Below are positions 1 through 12,500 of a stretch of 12,500 bases of DNA, piece by piece. This DNA is from Chondrilla cf. caribensis (Eukaryota > Porifera > Demospongiae > Chondrillida > Chondrillidae), in contig OZ026546.1 of assembly GCA_964020155.1 (NCBI GenBank), positions 6,553,879 to 6,566,378 on the forward strand. Direction: 5' to 3'. The translations under genes were made by a program, and so were the position numbers. Numbering within the stretch: the stretch's first letter is position 1; each line of letters opens with the position of its first letter. The notes below the pieces were generated by a model. That model saw nothing but the letters and a program-made list of their open reading frames with translations. It did not search any database and had not been told where the DNA came from.

Positions 1-50
1 TGATAGCTAGTTATCTCAAGCAATATTATTGTGTGTGTGTGTGTGCGTGC

Positions 51-132
<82 letters not shown>

Positions 133-631
133 ATGCATGAGTGTGTGCGTGTGTGTGTGCGCGCAAGCATCCGCGTGTGTGTTTGACTGATTTCTTCAGA
201 TTTATAGACCTGTTGTGGTTGTAGTTGGTTTGAAGTTTGAAGAGTTTTATTACAGTAACTGCATTTTCCACATTTTTGTTTAGTCGTGAAATTATAACTG
301 TGAAGTTTCCAGTCATGCATGGTCATACACATGTATAAATAAAATAATATACTCATTCTTGGATGTATACTGTGCATTTATATTATATCTATATATCTAT
401 ATATACATAATATGTATATACAATTATAAGTGCATTCAGTATGTATATCCATACATAAAACAAGCATAGGACATTTGAAGACAGAGTGAACATTCTCTAT
501 GGTTTGCCATTTAGGATTAGGCTTGTAGCATACTTCGTTATATAATAGGAATGTTGCTGAAATGTGTATGGTGTACCATATTTAATATACATAATCATAT
601 AATATGTATATAATATAAGCATAATATTTAC
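1..631 (-). other. Part of gene A intron 11
   Basis: This is non-coding sequence downstream of the exon 11 donor at 631/632. It contains AT-rich simple sequence (about 380-425 and 575-630) and the large GT repeat at 31-182. No match to gene B exon 12 or 13 is visible, so the gene A 3' exons lie outside. Confidence 0.75.
31..182. repeat. Compound (GT)n microsatellite in gene A intron 11
   Basis: The pure GT run covers about 55-131. It is flanked by interrupted GTGC and GTGA variants on both sides. On the sense strand of gene A this is a CA repeat. Confidence 0.95.
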
Positions 632-747
632 CTCAATGCAGGCAATAAGTAGTCCAGATGTGGAGAACTCTCGCAGTTGGTGAGAGGAGTTCTTGGATAG
701 TAGTATAGAAAAGACAGGCACATTTCTTGATATGTTCCAAGTCCACC
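632..747 (-). CDS. Gene A exon 11: CuM methionine exon
   Basis: Thirty-eight codons plus two bases, leaving in phase 2 (residues 476-514). It starts GGLGTYQEMCLSFLYYYPR, in which Met484 is the third CuM ligand in the family motif 'GG....EMC..yl.YYP'. It ends in LLPALR at the donor TTGAG|GTAAATAT. The next exon must lie beyond position 1, because nothing resembling gene B exon 12 occurs in 1-631. Confidence 0.93.
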
Positions 748-1347
748 CTATAGAGATGTATATGAGTGCACTGATTAATACACTTCAGTATTCTTTGTGC
801 TAAATGTGCATATGTGCATGTACATGGTGTCTCTGTATGTGTATGTGCATGTGCATGTGCATTCATGTGTGTGCAAGTGTATGCATCTACAATTTAACTC
901 ACAAAGATAGTAGAATTCCTGTCAGAACTGCGATATTTGCAAAGTAACTCCAGCCTATCCCCCTAGAGTAACAACCAGCACAAACATGCCATCACTGCAG
1001 ATAAAGTCATTCATCTACATGCAACACAATCCTCTGAAAATTCAGTGAAAGTGCTGTAAGATATTTACTGTAACATCTCTAACACTTCAGAGTATACATG
1101 AAGTGTAGGTATTGATCATGGTACAGATGGATAGCACTGTTTATTATACTGTATAGACAATGACCACTGAGATGGATGTGGCTTAAGTTCTTACTGGGTA
1201 GATTTTCCTGGATGGAATTGTTCTGATTTGCTGAAAGTTGAAATCATAGTTCAAATCTTGGTCAATCGGAGGAGTGACCTCAACACCATTTCTGTACTGT
1301 CTCAACACTAGACCATGTCCTGAAGAACATGCACCAGATGGACTTAG

Positions 1348-1379
<32 letters not shown>

Positions 1380-4300
1380 TGTGTGTGTGTACGTGAATGT
1401 ATTTCACTGATATTAATCTTGCATGGTGGAATTTGTAGATAGGTAATGGCATATAATCACGACTATCATGCAAACTGACCTGCCAGGTGAGTGTGCAGAA
1501 TATTTGAGATGACATTTATTCCATCGGCAGGGAAATGCTGTATAATACATACACAGGTAAGTGCATATATTATTGATTGTGAAGGAATGGGTATATATAT
1601 ACACACAAGACCAATGCAATAGGCTGTGTACGTATGCTCACCTCACTAGTACAGGATGGCTCACAAAAACCATAAACATCAAAATTATCCTGACCAGGAG
1701 GAATCAGTTCAGTGGGAGTAACAGAGTGTCCAATTGATAGTGTCCCAGCATCGTACCTCCGAGGGGAGTCCACATAGGTGAGCTCAAAACCAGAAGAGTC
1801 TCTCACTCCTTTGGGGAGAAATAATCTATTAAAACAGTCTTCAAAAGTGCTCACTTAAATACAGTTCAAAAACCCGTGTGCACAAATACATTTTACACCA
1901 GTATGCAAAAATAACAGACTATAATATCACACTCATGACGCCAGTAGCATTGGTTCCAAGTTGCACAAGTTTTGTGGATTAGCCTTCAATCACCAGACCT
2001 GGACGCTTGTGTACATGCAATAACAATCACTATGTCAATGTTATACAGATTGCAATTCAGCAGATGAATTCGAAGTCTCTTGCCTTAGAAGTGTGAAAAT
2101 TGCACTCCTCAAAAATACACCACTGGATAGAATAGGTATATTTTCATTCCAGCTTCCTACCTGCTATCATATTGGGGTTGTCATAGTGCATCTCTATCAC
2201 TATGTATTCCGATGACTTTGGCCCTCCAAATGAGTAGCTAACATCTTCTGGGAACACAAAGGGCTGAAATGTGAGGAAACAATATGTCAATCCATCATCA
2301 TAAATAATACCATAATTACAGAAGCAACAGTAATTTTACAATGATGGTAAATATTGTTCATTACATTCACAGGTATTCGTGGGAAATATCCAAGCTGAGT
2401 GGTATAGCTCAGCATAATAAAGAATACTAAAATGAATATTATAATGATCATGGAAAGTTACTTAGAATTGCACTTGTACTTACTCCACCCCCGACAGCCC
2501 ATGCTCCAATCAGATTCCCGCGCAAACAAGCCGACCAGGGGGAGTCCCTCCCACCCCGCTGAAATGAAAAGCAGTGTCCTCCAGTCAGCATCTGTTCATT
2601 GACATCCCCAAATTCAACCCCATCACAAGTGTACAGCAACATGTGGTGGACATGAGGAGTGGCTGGTTCATGGATGACAGGAGCAAACTATGAGATGAGA
2701 TGACAAGATGATAACGTGATCACGCATGTGTACAAACTGGATCATTACTCAAAACCCACATTACATTCCATATCAATGAGTTTGCATGACAGCATATCTT
2801 ACGTACTGTATTAGTCTTGTAGTGAGCCGATATTTATCATGATTTATGTTCCCCACACACCTCAAAACACAATACTTCCCCTGCATTTACAGACCTTACG
2901 TATGAAATATGAATGGGTATACATAAGACTAATAATGCAATGGTGGATAATAATATCAATAATTATCCACCTAACCCATACCATATACTACAAACATAGG
3001 AGGCAGTGACACTACAGCTGGCAAGGTTTATAGGCTGGACAATTTCTGGCTAAACTTCATGTTCACAAACTGAACCTAAATAGAGCTCCTGTTTATATAT
3101 CTATGACCATAACATATACATGGCCACACAACTGCACTAACTGACCAAGTGAACATAGTAGTAAGTTACATACAGTATAGCGGGAAATTTTCATCTGTTC
3201 AACCCATAAGGTTGTAATTGGCAACAAGAGGTGTGCATGGTTTGAGGAGTATGCAAATATCATTCAATTACAGTACCTGTGTGTATGATATGGTAGACAG
3301 GTGAATGTAATTCGTGTGCATGGGGGCTGGTGCATGCTAGTTTGTATATGTACATGCGAATAATTGATCTTACAAGCAAACACCATCAGCCCCCTCCCCA
3401 CCACAAATATCCAGACTGTTGCTACTCCATGCTTTGTTGTATTCATTTTGTCTTGTCACCAATAGCAAGTATGATAATATTTGACAAATCCACCTCAAGT
3501 GTTTTTATAGTGCAAGCTTTTAAGCTACAAATATCAATGACATTTGTGAGATAACTCCAGTAGGATTATGATACATAGCTAATCAGGTAATCTATTAACA
3601 TGACCCTCCTGTTTGAAAGGTCCATCTAAGGGACATGAACAAAACTGGCCGTGTTACATTAATTTTTAATGCAGGTCATAGAAGGTAACTAGCTACATGC
3701 CTGCAGGAGTGTGCACATGTACAGTGATGGAGGATGTGTTGTATGCATACAGATGGTACAGATGAAGAATGCATGGGTTGAACTATTAATAGCTAGTGCT
3801 GGAATCTGTTATGATTTTCAAATAAATTGTCAGTGCACCACAAGCGATTGATTGAGCAATTACACACTAGTTCTAATTAAGTGCAAGTAACTAGTAGACA
3901 CTCCAACAATATTCGGCCAAGCAGTCATCCAGTAAACTTGATTGTGAGTCTTGACATTAACCCCCACATTTCAGGCAAAAATTAACATGACCATTGAGTT
4001 GAATTTGGGTAATGAGGTGATTGTGGCTCCCTGTTATACTCACTTGATTACTTCCTGTGATTTAAGGATGCTAAAACTGCTAATAATATTCAGATACAAC
4101 TAAAATCATTCAACACCACTAACAATAGTGATCAGATTAGACAGTAGATCCATGAGACTTAGAAAAGATTACGTTTAACCACATACGATACTGTGGGAAA
4201 TTTTCATGAGGTTATAGCTAGTTTCTTTCTTTTTTTTTGCAATAGTCTAGGTACATTTCCATCTACTGTATTGAATATCATTGTATTGCTGGAAACATGA

Positions 4301-6154
4301 GAAGAACCAATAGTCTACAGTAACCTGAAACACTGATAAAGAGACCTGCTATTTTGAGATTGGTCATGCACAAACATTGTGATCAGATGTAGGTGCACAG
4401 TGTAAATCCTAATTGAATTAAAAACCACAATTGATCATTAAAATTCATCAGTGAATTATGTAAATATTATGACAAATACAATGTACCTGGTATCTCTGTG
4501 GTTAGTGTTTACCTTAATCACATGTCTGACTGATGACCTTATCTCCTGGGGTAGACGGAACCCAGCACACCAGTATGTAGTGTCATCACTGGGGATAGTG
4601 ATCTGTGGAGGGGAGAGTACAACATGTACACATGAAGATATTTCCATGTACGCAAACTTAATTCAATCCAGAATGGACTACATTCAATTTGGTGGTCAAT
4701 CGTAGTAAAATGGTCATGGATCTCTGCTTTTTGCGGACAAAGTAGTGTAACTGAGTATGTATTAACAAGCAAAGTGGATTGATTGGATACTTGCAATCCT
4801 CTCTAGCAACTCAAAAACATGCCATTGGCTAACATGGAGATGAAGACATGCATTAGATTTGTATGATATTATAATGTGCACACACAAAGTAAAGTAATCT
4901 GACAAAGGGAAAACTAATAGGTTATTTGAGTATTGAACACCATTAAAAATTGTTGCCATGCCCCTGTTTCACAAGGTATGGATTATAACAGGGACATACA
5001 ATAAAGGACCTGTTTAATAGTGCTTCATTCTGTATAAAATGTGATTTTTGAGTTCTTCGAAACATTGAGAGATATACATGTACAATTAATGAGCTTTGTG
5101 CTTCAAACCAAAACCATGCAAACTGTTTGCACAGGATTACTGTCTCACATTCTTAACAAGAAACTGCACAGTCTTTGCCCCTGTTGTTTCTTCGCGCTCT
5201 CCACCGAGGAAATACACACCAACAGCTCCTCTCCGAGACATGTGATAGGAAAAGCCATCAGTTTCTCCATATGCAAATATGACAGCAGTGGCTCCCTGTA
5301 GAAACGAGACACCAGCAAATGATCTTACAAATTCAGTAGGAATGAATGAAATGAATTTTTTTTATAAGTTAAACAGCTCTTCTCGGAGTCATTGGAAAAT
5401 TCACTACTATGTCTATGTCATCAGAGACAGATCTAGTTGCTCACAGAGATTTCCATTACTGGATTGTTGTTGTGGTGAGAAACTGTACATGGCATTGCAT
5501 AGAATTGAATATAAAATGTGCATGTACACAATGTCATGATCATACCTCAGTGATGATCCTGTCGTGGTTAACATTCCCTGTAACACCAGTATCTCCTGTA
5601 TCCAGTAAACGCCAAAACTCCAAAGTGGTCCATCCATGATCCTCTCCACCTCTGATTAGGTTCAGGTCATTTCTAGTGTCTTCAGGAGGAAAACCATTAG
5701 CACCAGAATAACGGTCCTATTGGAAGAAAGAATGGGGTGACGACTCAGTAAACAAATTCAATGGACTATCATTAATTACTCCACCATCTAAACGACTGAC
5801 AATACCGGCGCTGCACTACGCTATTATACAGAACTGCCCACAAAATGCACGTACCGTGAGTTGCACTTCTCCTTGATCGGTCACCCAGCCCACAGCGATG
5901 TCAGCGTTGACCATATTGCCTCTCTCGGATACACCAAACCCGACCCATCCGGTGGTTCTCGCTCTCACGGCGATATCCAGTCGACTGCTTTCCGCCGTGT
6001 ACTTCCAGTACAGTTCGTACGTCTTACTGCTTAGCACGAGGAAATTGGGATAGCGTGCCAGTAGCTCGGGGTCTCCCGCGTTAGGCTCAACTTCGACATG
6101 GTCCGCGACCACGAGTCCCAGGAAAAGACAGAAAGCGAGATGATACTGCAGCAT
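632..6154 (-). CDS. Gene A: DBH/MOXD1-like copper monooxygenase, 11 exons, 3' end outside window
   Basis: This is a secreted or ER-lumenal enzyme of the copper type II, ascorbate-dependent monooxygenase family, which hydroxylates a carbon of a small amine-like substrate using two copper sites. The joined exons are 6154-5855, 5716-5546, 5295-5149, 4602-4513, 2687-2484, 2263-2161, 1808-1642, 1537-1480, 1319-1195, 962-903 and 747-632. They give 1541 nt (513 codons plus 2 nt) with no frame break, and every junction is GT..AG. Domain order is signal peptide (about 1-17), DOMON (about 40-155), then the N- and C-terminal copper domains (about 205-510). Copper ligands seen are His250, His251 and His330 (CuH), and His409, His411 and Met484 (CuM). 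The two C-terminal exons seen in gene B are missing because the gene runs off the left edge. The family assignment is firm. DBH, TBH or MOXD1 identity, and hence the substrate, is not resolved, although the expected total length of about 616 aa favours MOXD1-like. Confidence 0.93.
822..880. repeat. Degenerate TG-rich repeat in gene A intron 10
   Basis: Interrupted ATGTGCATGTGC-type units. A comparable TG-rich stretch occurs at the corresponding position of gene B intron 10 (9037-9080), so it may predate the duplication. Confidence 0.6.
903..962 (-). CDS. Gene A exon 10: C-domain 'GD.l...C.Y' segment
   Basis: Twenty codons, phase 0 (residues 456-475): GDRLELLCKYRSSDRNSTIF. It matches the family stretch 'pGD.L...C.Y.T...r...t', with a conserved Cys and a possible N-glycosylation sequon (NST). 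The acceptor is ACTCTAG|GGG and the donor TTT|GTGAGT, identical in its first six intron bases to the gene B donor. Confidence 0.92.
1195..1319 (-). CDS. Gene A exon 9: C-domain core, nearly identical to gene B exon 9
   Basis: Forty-one codons after completion of Gly414 (residues 415-455). It starts HGLVLRQYRNGVEV and includes DQDLNYDFNFQQIRTI, the family's 'd.HY.f.fQ.iR.l' stretch; here Tyr is kept but the His is replaced by Asn. The acceptor is GTTCTTCAG|GAC, 28 bp downstream of a GT/CA repeat, and the donor is CCA|GTAAGAAC. The encoded 41 residues are identical to those of 9393-9517, and only two silent bases differ. Confidence 0.93.
1347..1390. repeat. (GT)n/(GTGC)n microsatellite in gene A intron 8
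   Basis: It starts 28 bp upstream (sense) of the exon 9 acceptor. The same position in gene B holds the repeat at 9545-9586. Confidence 0.9.
1480..1537 (-). CDS. Gene A exon 8: CuM His-X-His exon
   Basis: A 58-bp micro-exon of nineteen codons plus one base (residues 395-414), too short to show as a long open frame. It reads HFPADGINVISNILHTHLAG. His409 and His411 (HTH) are the two histidine ligands of CuM. The acceptor is TTATACAG|CAT and the donor GCAG|GTCAGTTT. The family motif here is 'LHtHL.G', which is complete. Confidence 0.93.
1642..1808 (-). CDS. Gene A exon 7: linker between the two copper domains
   Basis: The exon enters in phase 1 and leaves in phase 0 (residues 339-394). It starts with DSSGFELTYVD and ends NFDVYGFCEPSCTSE, the paired cysteines that begin the Cu2-monooxygenase C domain. 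The acceptor is CCAAAG|GAGTGAG and the donor GAG|GTGAGCAT. It is about two-thirds identical in protein to gene B's exon of the same 167-bp length. Confidence 0.92.
1809..2160 (-). other. Gene A intron 6
   Basis: A 352-bp non-coding intron. I see no repeat or element of note. Confidence 0.7.
2161..2263 (-). CDS. Gene A exon 6: third CuH histidine
   Basis: Thirty-four codons plus one base, ending phase 1 (residues 305-339). It begins PFVFPEDVSYSFGG and contains EYIVIEMHYDNPNM, where His330 is the third CuH ligand in the family motif 'lE.HYdNP'. The acceptor is TTTCAG|CCC and the donor is GCAG|GTAGGAAG. Length and phase equal those of gene B's counterpart at 11570-11672. Confidence 0.94.
2484..2687 (-). 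CDS. Gene A exon 5: CuH-site His-His exon
   Basis: Sixty-eight codons, phase 0 (residues 237-304). It carries APVIHEPATPHVHHMLLYTC, where the adjacent His250-His251 are the first two CuH ligands. It ends in CLRGNLIGAWAVGGG, the conserved Cys and Trp-Ala-Gly-type motif of the N domain. The stretch between (266-291) is the part that differs most from gene B. It follows the 1825-bp intron 4, the longest in the gene. Confidence 0.94.
2688..4512 (-). other. Gene A intron 4 (1825 bp)
   Basis: The longest intron in the window, with no confident exon. A GTATAGCGGGAAATTTTC stretch at 3175-3192 and a diverged relative at 4188-4207 resemble the outer end of the inverted-repeat element at 7331-7462. They are probably solo or eroded transposon ends. 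A 10-bp perfect stem (2942-2951 with 2962-2971) is also present. The rest is unremarkable AT-rich sequence. Confidence 0.7.
4513..4602 (-). CDS. Gene A exon 4: start of copper monooxygenase N domain
   Basis: Thirty codons, phase 0 (residues 207-236). It contains ITIPSDDTTYWCAGFRLP, the hallmark 'iP..dTtYwC..f.lP' opening of the Cu2-monooxygenase N domain. The Cys is expected to form a conserved disulfide. The acceptor has a good pyrimidine tract (CTCCCCTCCACAG) and the donor is AAG|GTAAACA. Gene B's partial exon at the right edge carries the same end (PQEIRSSV-HVIK) with one residue changed (Arg to Lys). Confidence 0.92.
4603..5148 (-). other. Gene A intron 3
   Basis: A 546-bp non-coding intron with no recognisable repeat or exon. 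Confidence 0.7.
5149..5295 (-). CDS. Gene A exon 3: end of DOMON and linker
   Basis: Forty-nine codons, phase 0 at both ends (residues 158-206). It reads GATAVIFAYGETDGFSYHMS, then a Gly/Arg/Glu-rich turn, and ends TVQFLVKN. The acceptor is CTACAG|GGAGCC and the donor is AAT|GTGAGA. In family members this region contains the 'viwA.g..d...YH..rRG' stretch that closes the DOMON and leads into the copper domains. An in-frame stop follows shortly after the donor, which supports the splice. Confidence 0.9.
5546..5716 (-). CDS. Gene A exon 2: second half of DOMON domain
   Basis: Fifty-seven codons, phase 0 at both ends (residues 101-157). It begins DRYSGANGFPPEDTRNDL, the DBH-family segment that follows the first DOMON strands. 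It continues with GWTTLEFWRLLDTGD and ends NHDRIITE at a donor reading GAG|GTATGATC. The preceding intron is only 138 bp. The order DRY..ND..L..G......L.F.R.L.T.D is that of DOMON domains attached to copper monooxygenases. Confidence 0.92.
5855..6154 (-). CDS. Gene A exon 1: signal peptide and first half of DOMON domain
   Basis: One hundred codons, ending phase 0 at a donor reading ACG|GTACGTG. The chosen Met (6152-6154) starts a typical signal peptide, MLQYHLAFCLFLGLVVA, with likely cleavage before DHVEVEP. An in-frame Met at 6212-6214 would add 20 mostly polar residues and would spoil the signal, so it is less likely. The DOMON domain is recognised by YELYWKY (residues 46-52) and TTGWVGFGVSERG (67-79) followed by NADIAVGWV (83-91), the classic DBH-family pattern. 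The exon is strikingly CpG-rich compared with the rest of the gene. Confidence 0.92.
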
Positions 6155-6205
6155 TGCCGACCAGCAATCGATTCGGATTATACGGCAACCGACCTGCGAG
6201 CATAA

Positions 6206-6211
6206 TTTATA
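6206..6211 (-). promoter_or_regulatory. Possible TATA box of gene A
   Basis: The minus strand reads TGTATAAATTATG here, 52 nt upstream of the chosen start codon. That would place transcription start near 6175-6180 with a very short 5' UTR. It lies inside a CpG-rich zone. The assignment rests on position and motif only. Confidence 0.35.
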
Positions 6212-6316
6212 CAATGGATCGGCAGTGTCGGCTTTCGATTGTATTCTGAGCTACTACAGTATATAAAACCGTGTATTCAATGCTCGCGTAAATTCGAGTA
6301 TTATTATTGCATTGAT

Positions 6317-6322
6317 CACGTG
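6317..6322. promoter_or_regulatory. E-box palindrome CACGTG upstream of gene A
   Basis: A CACGTG (bHLH/bZIP-type) palindrome lies about 165 bp upstream of the gene A start, at the outer edge of the CpG-rich region. A six-base motif is weak evidence of a functional site. Confidence 0.2.
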
Positions 6323-6526
6323 CGTCAAAAGGTATGACGAGCAAGAGACTGTATTGTCTGAGGTGTCAACGAGGTGCTAACAATTGGTTAGGTTTCCGGT
6401 CCCAAATGAAGGCCTGTATGGGGTGCATATGATTGATTCTAGGTTGTATGATAGGTGGTTGACAATGTGTATGCGTGGGTGCATTTCCACGGTATAGGTC
6501 ACTTCAGGACTGAGGGTCAAAAGCAC

Positions 6527-6527
<1 letters not shown>

Positions 6528-6589
<62 letters not shown>

Positions 6590-6599
6590 CACACACACA

Positions 6600-6660
<61 letters not shown>

Positions 6661-6678
6661 GCACACACACACACACAT
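6528..6678. repeat. Interrupted (CA)n microsatellite, intergenic
   Basis: Two long CA runs (6528-6582 and about 6604-6656) are separated by AAAC/ACC interruptions and end in ACGC variants. It lies about 370 bp upstream of the gene A start. Confidence 0.95.
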
Positions 6679-6768
6679 ACATATATCAGTGTTGGTAACT
6701 GGCTGTATAGTTTTCAAATCAATCACTATACACATAGTACGTTAGTGATTGATTGATCGATTACTTAC

Positions 6769-6882
6769 TGGAAGTAATTGCCGGTGGGCATAACTGGAAA
6801 CCTCAACCCAGTCAGTAATCCCCAACAGACCTGATGTGAAGTCTGCAATGTGAAGTCCTTTTTCACATTCAGGTATACTCTC
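6769..6882 (-). other. Unassigned exon-like open segment in the intergenic region
   Basis: On the minus strand a 114-bp (38-codon) open segment is bounded by an acceptor-like CTATAG and a perfect GTAAGT donor, phase 0 at both ends. It would encode ESIPECEKGLHIADFTSGLL followed by GITDWVEVSSYAHRQLLP. I do not recognise this sequence in the copper monooxygenase family. It could be an alternative exon of gene B, an upstream exon of gene A, a remnant of another gene, or chance. A second frame is open over the same bases, which weakens the case. Confidence 0.2.
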
Positions 6883-7062
6883 CTATAGTACAAAATCATA
6901 AACATGGATTGAATCCTGCTGGTATTAAGGTGCATGGGGTGACTTCCTGTTATACTCATTGACAATAATTACTTCTACAATAATCAGATTTGAAATGAAA
7001 ATCAATGGACTAATCAATAACTCAACCCAGCACTAATAATTATTACCAGACAAGATGATTAT

Positions 7063-7071
7063 GCTAAGCTT
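7063..7071. repeat. Left target-site duplication of the foldback element
   Basis: GCTAAGCTT, an exact match in direct orientation to 7189-7197, abutting the element's inverted-repeat end. Confidence 0.7.
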
Positions 7072-7188
7072 TAGTCTGGCCTGCTAGACCGTCCCAACTA
7101 TGCGCCGAGGGCGAGAAAAAGGAAGGGACTCCCTTCCCTTTCTTGCCGCCCTAGGCGCATAGTTGGGACGGTCTAGCGAGCCAGACTA
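7072..7188. mobile_element. 117-bp foldback/MITE-like element with 9-bp target duplications
   Basis: The two halves form one near-perfect inverted repeat of about 58 bp per arm. The outer ends are TAGTCTGGC and GCCAGACTA, followed by a long shared block that includes CTAGACCGTCCCAACTATGC. The arms meet in a purine/pyrimidine-rich centre near 7130. Flanking direct repeats GCTAAGCTT occur at 7063-7071 and 7189-7197. Nothing inside is coding. A 9-bp duplication is typical of Mutator-like elements, though 8-bp hAT-type duplications are close, so the superfamily is uncertain. High arm identity implies recent insertion. Confidence 0.8.
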
Positions 7189-7197
7189 GCTAAGCTT
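7189..7197. repeat. Right target-site duplication of the foldback element
   Basis: GCTAAGCTT, the partner of 7063-7071. Confidence 0.7.
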
Positions 7198-7330
7198 CAG
7201 TATTAGAGTATATTCATGATCAATGAATGCGAAAGTTACTCAATGAGCTGATGCAGGACATAGGATTATATGAGTTAGCCTGCATTCACATGTACAATGT
7301 ACAATGTTAACGTATGAGTGCAAATATACA

Positions 7331-7462
7331 ATAACGTATAGCAAGAAAATTTGGCAGATTTGCCTCAAAAAAGTTATTGTCAGTTTTTAAATTTGGCAGA
7401 TTTCCTGAAAACTGCCAAACCGCCAAATAAAACCTCTGCCAATATTTACCGCTATACGGTAT
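7331..7462. mobile_element. Second short terminal-inverted-repeat element
   Basis: The left end ATAACGTATAGC...GGCAGA (7331-7358) is an imperfect inverted match to the right end TCTGCC...GCTATACGGTAT (7435-7462). About 22 of 28 bases agree by hand. The interior is A/T-rich with TTTGGCAGA and TGCCAAA blocks that also pair. There is no coding capacity and no clear target duplication, so it is probably an older MITE copy within the downstream flank of gene B. Confidence 0.55.
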
Positions 7463-7534
7463 TTTATCATCATCTATTGTTATATATAATATCATTATGG
7501 TAAGTCATCAATATGTAGTTACATATGTAGCAAG

Positions 7535-7540
7535 TTTAAT
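7535..7540 (-). terminator. Possible polyadenylation signal of gene B (ATTAAA)
   Basis: On the minus strand an ATTAAA hexamer lies about 110 nt after gene B's stop. It is the second most common metazoan poly(A) signal. I saw no AATAAA on this strand between 7000 and 7648. The hexamer is short and can occur by chance. Confidence 0.3.
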
Positions 7541-7648
7541 ATTACACATGATATAGTTATGAGAACAAAATAGAACTCTGAATGAGCTGAGCATGTGATG
7601 AGCATATGATGAACATGTGATAATCATGAGGAACAATGTGATTACACT

Positions 7649-12500
<4,852 letters not shown>

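Larger units (their letters stand above)
5800..6335. promoter_or_regulatory. CpG-rich promoter and first-exon region of gene A
   Basis: Roughly forty CpG dinucleotides occur in about 500 bp around exon 1 and the upstream flank. The rest of the window has few outside microsatellites and is TG/CA-rich, as expected after methyl-CpG decay. This suggests an unmethylated promoter in an otherwise methylated germline genome. The density is a count by eye. Confidence 0.6.
6155..7648. other. Intergenic region between gene B (upstream) and gene A (downstream)
   Basis: About 1.5 kb with no confident gene. From right to left in the direction of transcription it holds the gene B 3' flank with a possible ATTAAA, the two short inverted-repeat elements, the exon-like segment, the CA microsatellite (6528-6678), and the CpG-rich promoter zone of gene A. 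Confidence 0.7.

Noticed and set aside
26..182. Possible CRISPR-like or structured array in the GT-rich stretch
   Set aside because: It is a plain dinucleotide microsatellite with no repeat-spacer structure, in an animal gene intron.
2942..2971. Perfect 10-bp inverted repeat with 10-base spacer in gene A intron 4
   Set aside because: It is AT-rich and short. Stems of this size are expected by chance in 12.5 kb, and there is no flanking duplication.
3330..3554. Plus-strand 74-codon open frame in gene A intron 4
   Set aside because: No domain character, no splice support, and opposite strand to the gene. Consistent with chance.
5041..5649. Plus-strand open frames over gene A exons 2-3
   Set aside because: They are antisense shadows of the minus-strand exons, whose protein is clearly recognisable.
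6155..6214. Upstream in-frame start codon for gene A at 6212-6214
   Set aside because: The added 20 residues would place polar and charged residues before the signal peptide, and the candidate TATA box (6206-6211) lies beside it, which would put this ATG outside the transcript.

Overview
The window looks like nuclear DNA of an invertebrate animal. Genes are split into many small exons (58-300 bp) with GT..AG introns, the background is AT-rich and CpG-poor, there are long (CA)n/(GT)n microsatellites, and short foldback/terminal-inverted-repeat elements lie between genes. A sponge or another early-branching metazoan would fit the compact introns and the GTATAGCGG-type repeat termini. That taxonomic guess comes from memory of such genomes and is weak.

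Both recognisable genes are on the minus strand. They are tandem paralogues of the copper type II, ascorbate-dependent monooxygenase family (DBH / MOXD1-like). Gene A begins at 6154 with a signal peptide and a DOMON domain. It runs through eleven exons down to 632 and leaves the window at the left edge before its last exons. Gene B enters at the right edge inside its fourth exon (numbered by comparison with gene A). It runs through ten exons to a stop codon at 7649-7651. Exons 5-11 have identical lengths and phases in the two genes (204, 103, 167, 58, 125, 60 and 116 bp). Combining gene A's 5' part with gene B's 3' part gives an expected full protein of about 616 residues, close to the usual size of MOXD1-like proteins. 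All six predicted copper ligands (three His for CuH; His, His and Met for CuM) are present in both genes, so both should encode active enzymes. Their substrates cannot be read from the sequence.

Layout from left to right: 1-631 is gene A intron 11 with a large GT microsatellite. From 632 to 6154 lie gene A exons 11 to 1, with a 1.8-kb intron 4. From 6155 to 7648 is the intergenic region. It holds a CpG-rich promoter zone, a CA microsatellite, a 117-bp near-perfect foldback element flanked by 9-bp direct repeats, a second inverted-repeat element, and gene B's 3' UTR. From 7649 to 12500 lie gene B exons 13 to 4. Microsatellites sit in introns of both genes, several very near splice sites.

The most informative signal is exon 9. 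The two paralogues differ there by only 2 of 125 bases (both synonymous), and the similarity continues into the flanking intron up to a GT repeat. Their other shared exons are roughly 65-85% identical. This points to a short, recent gene-conversion tract. I found no wholly new biological system. The remaining observations concern paralogue evolution, small transposable elements and intronic repeats.
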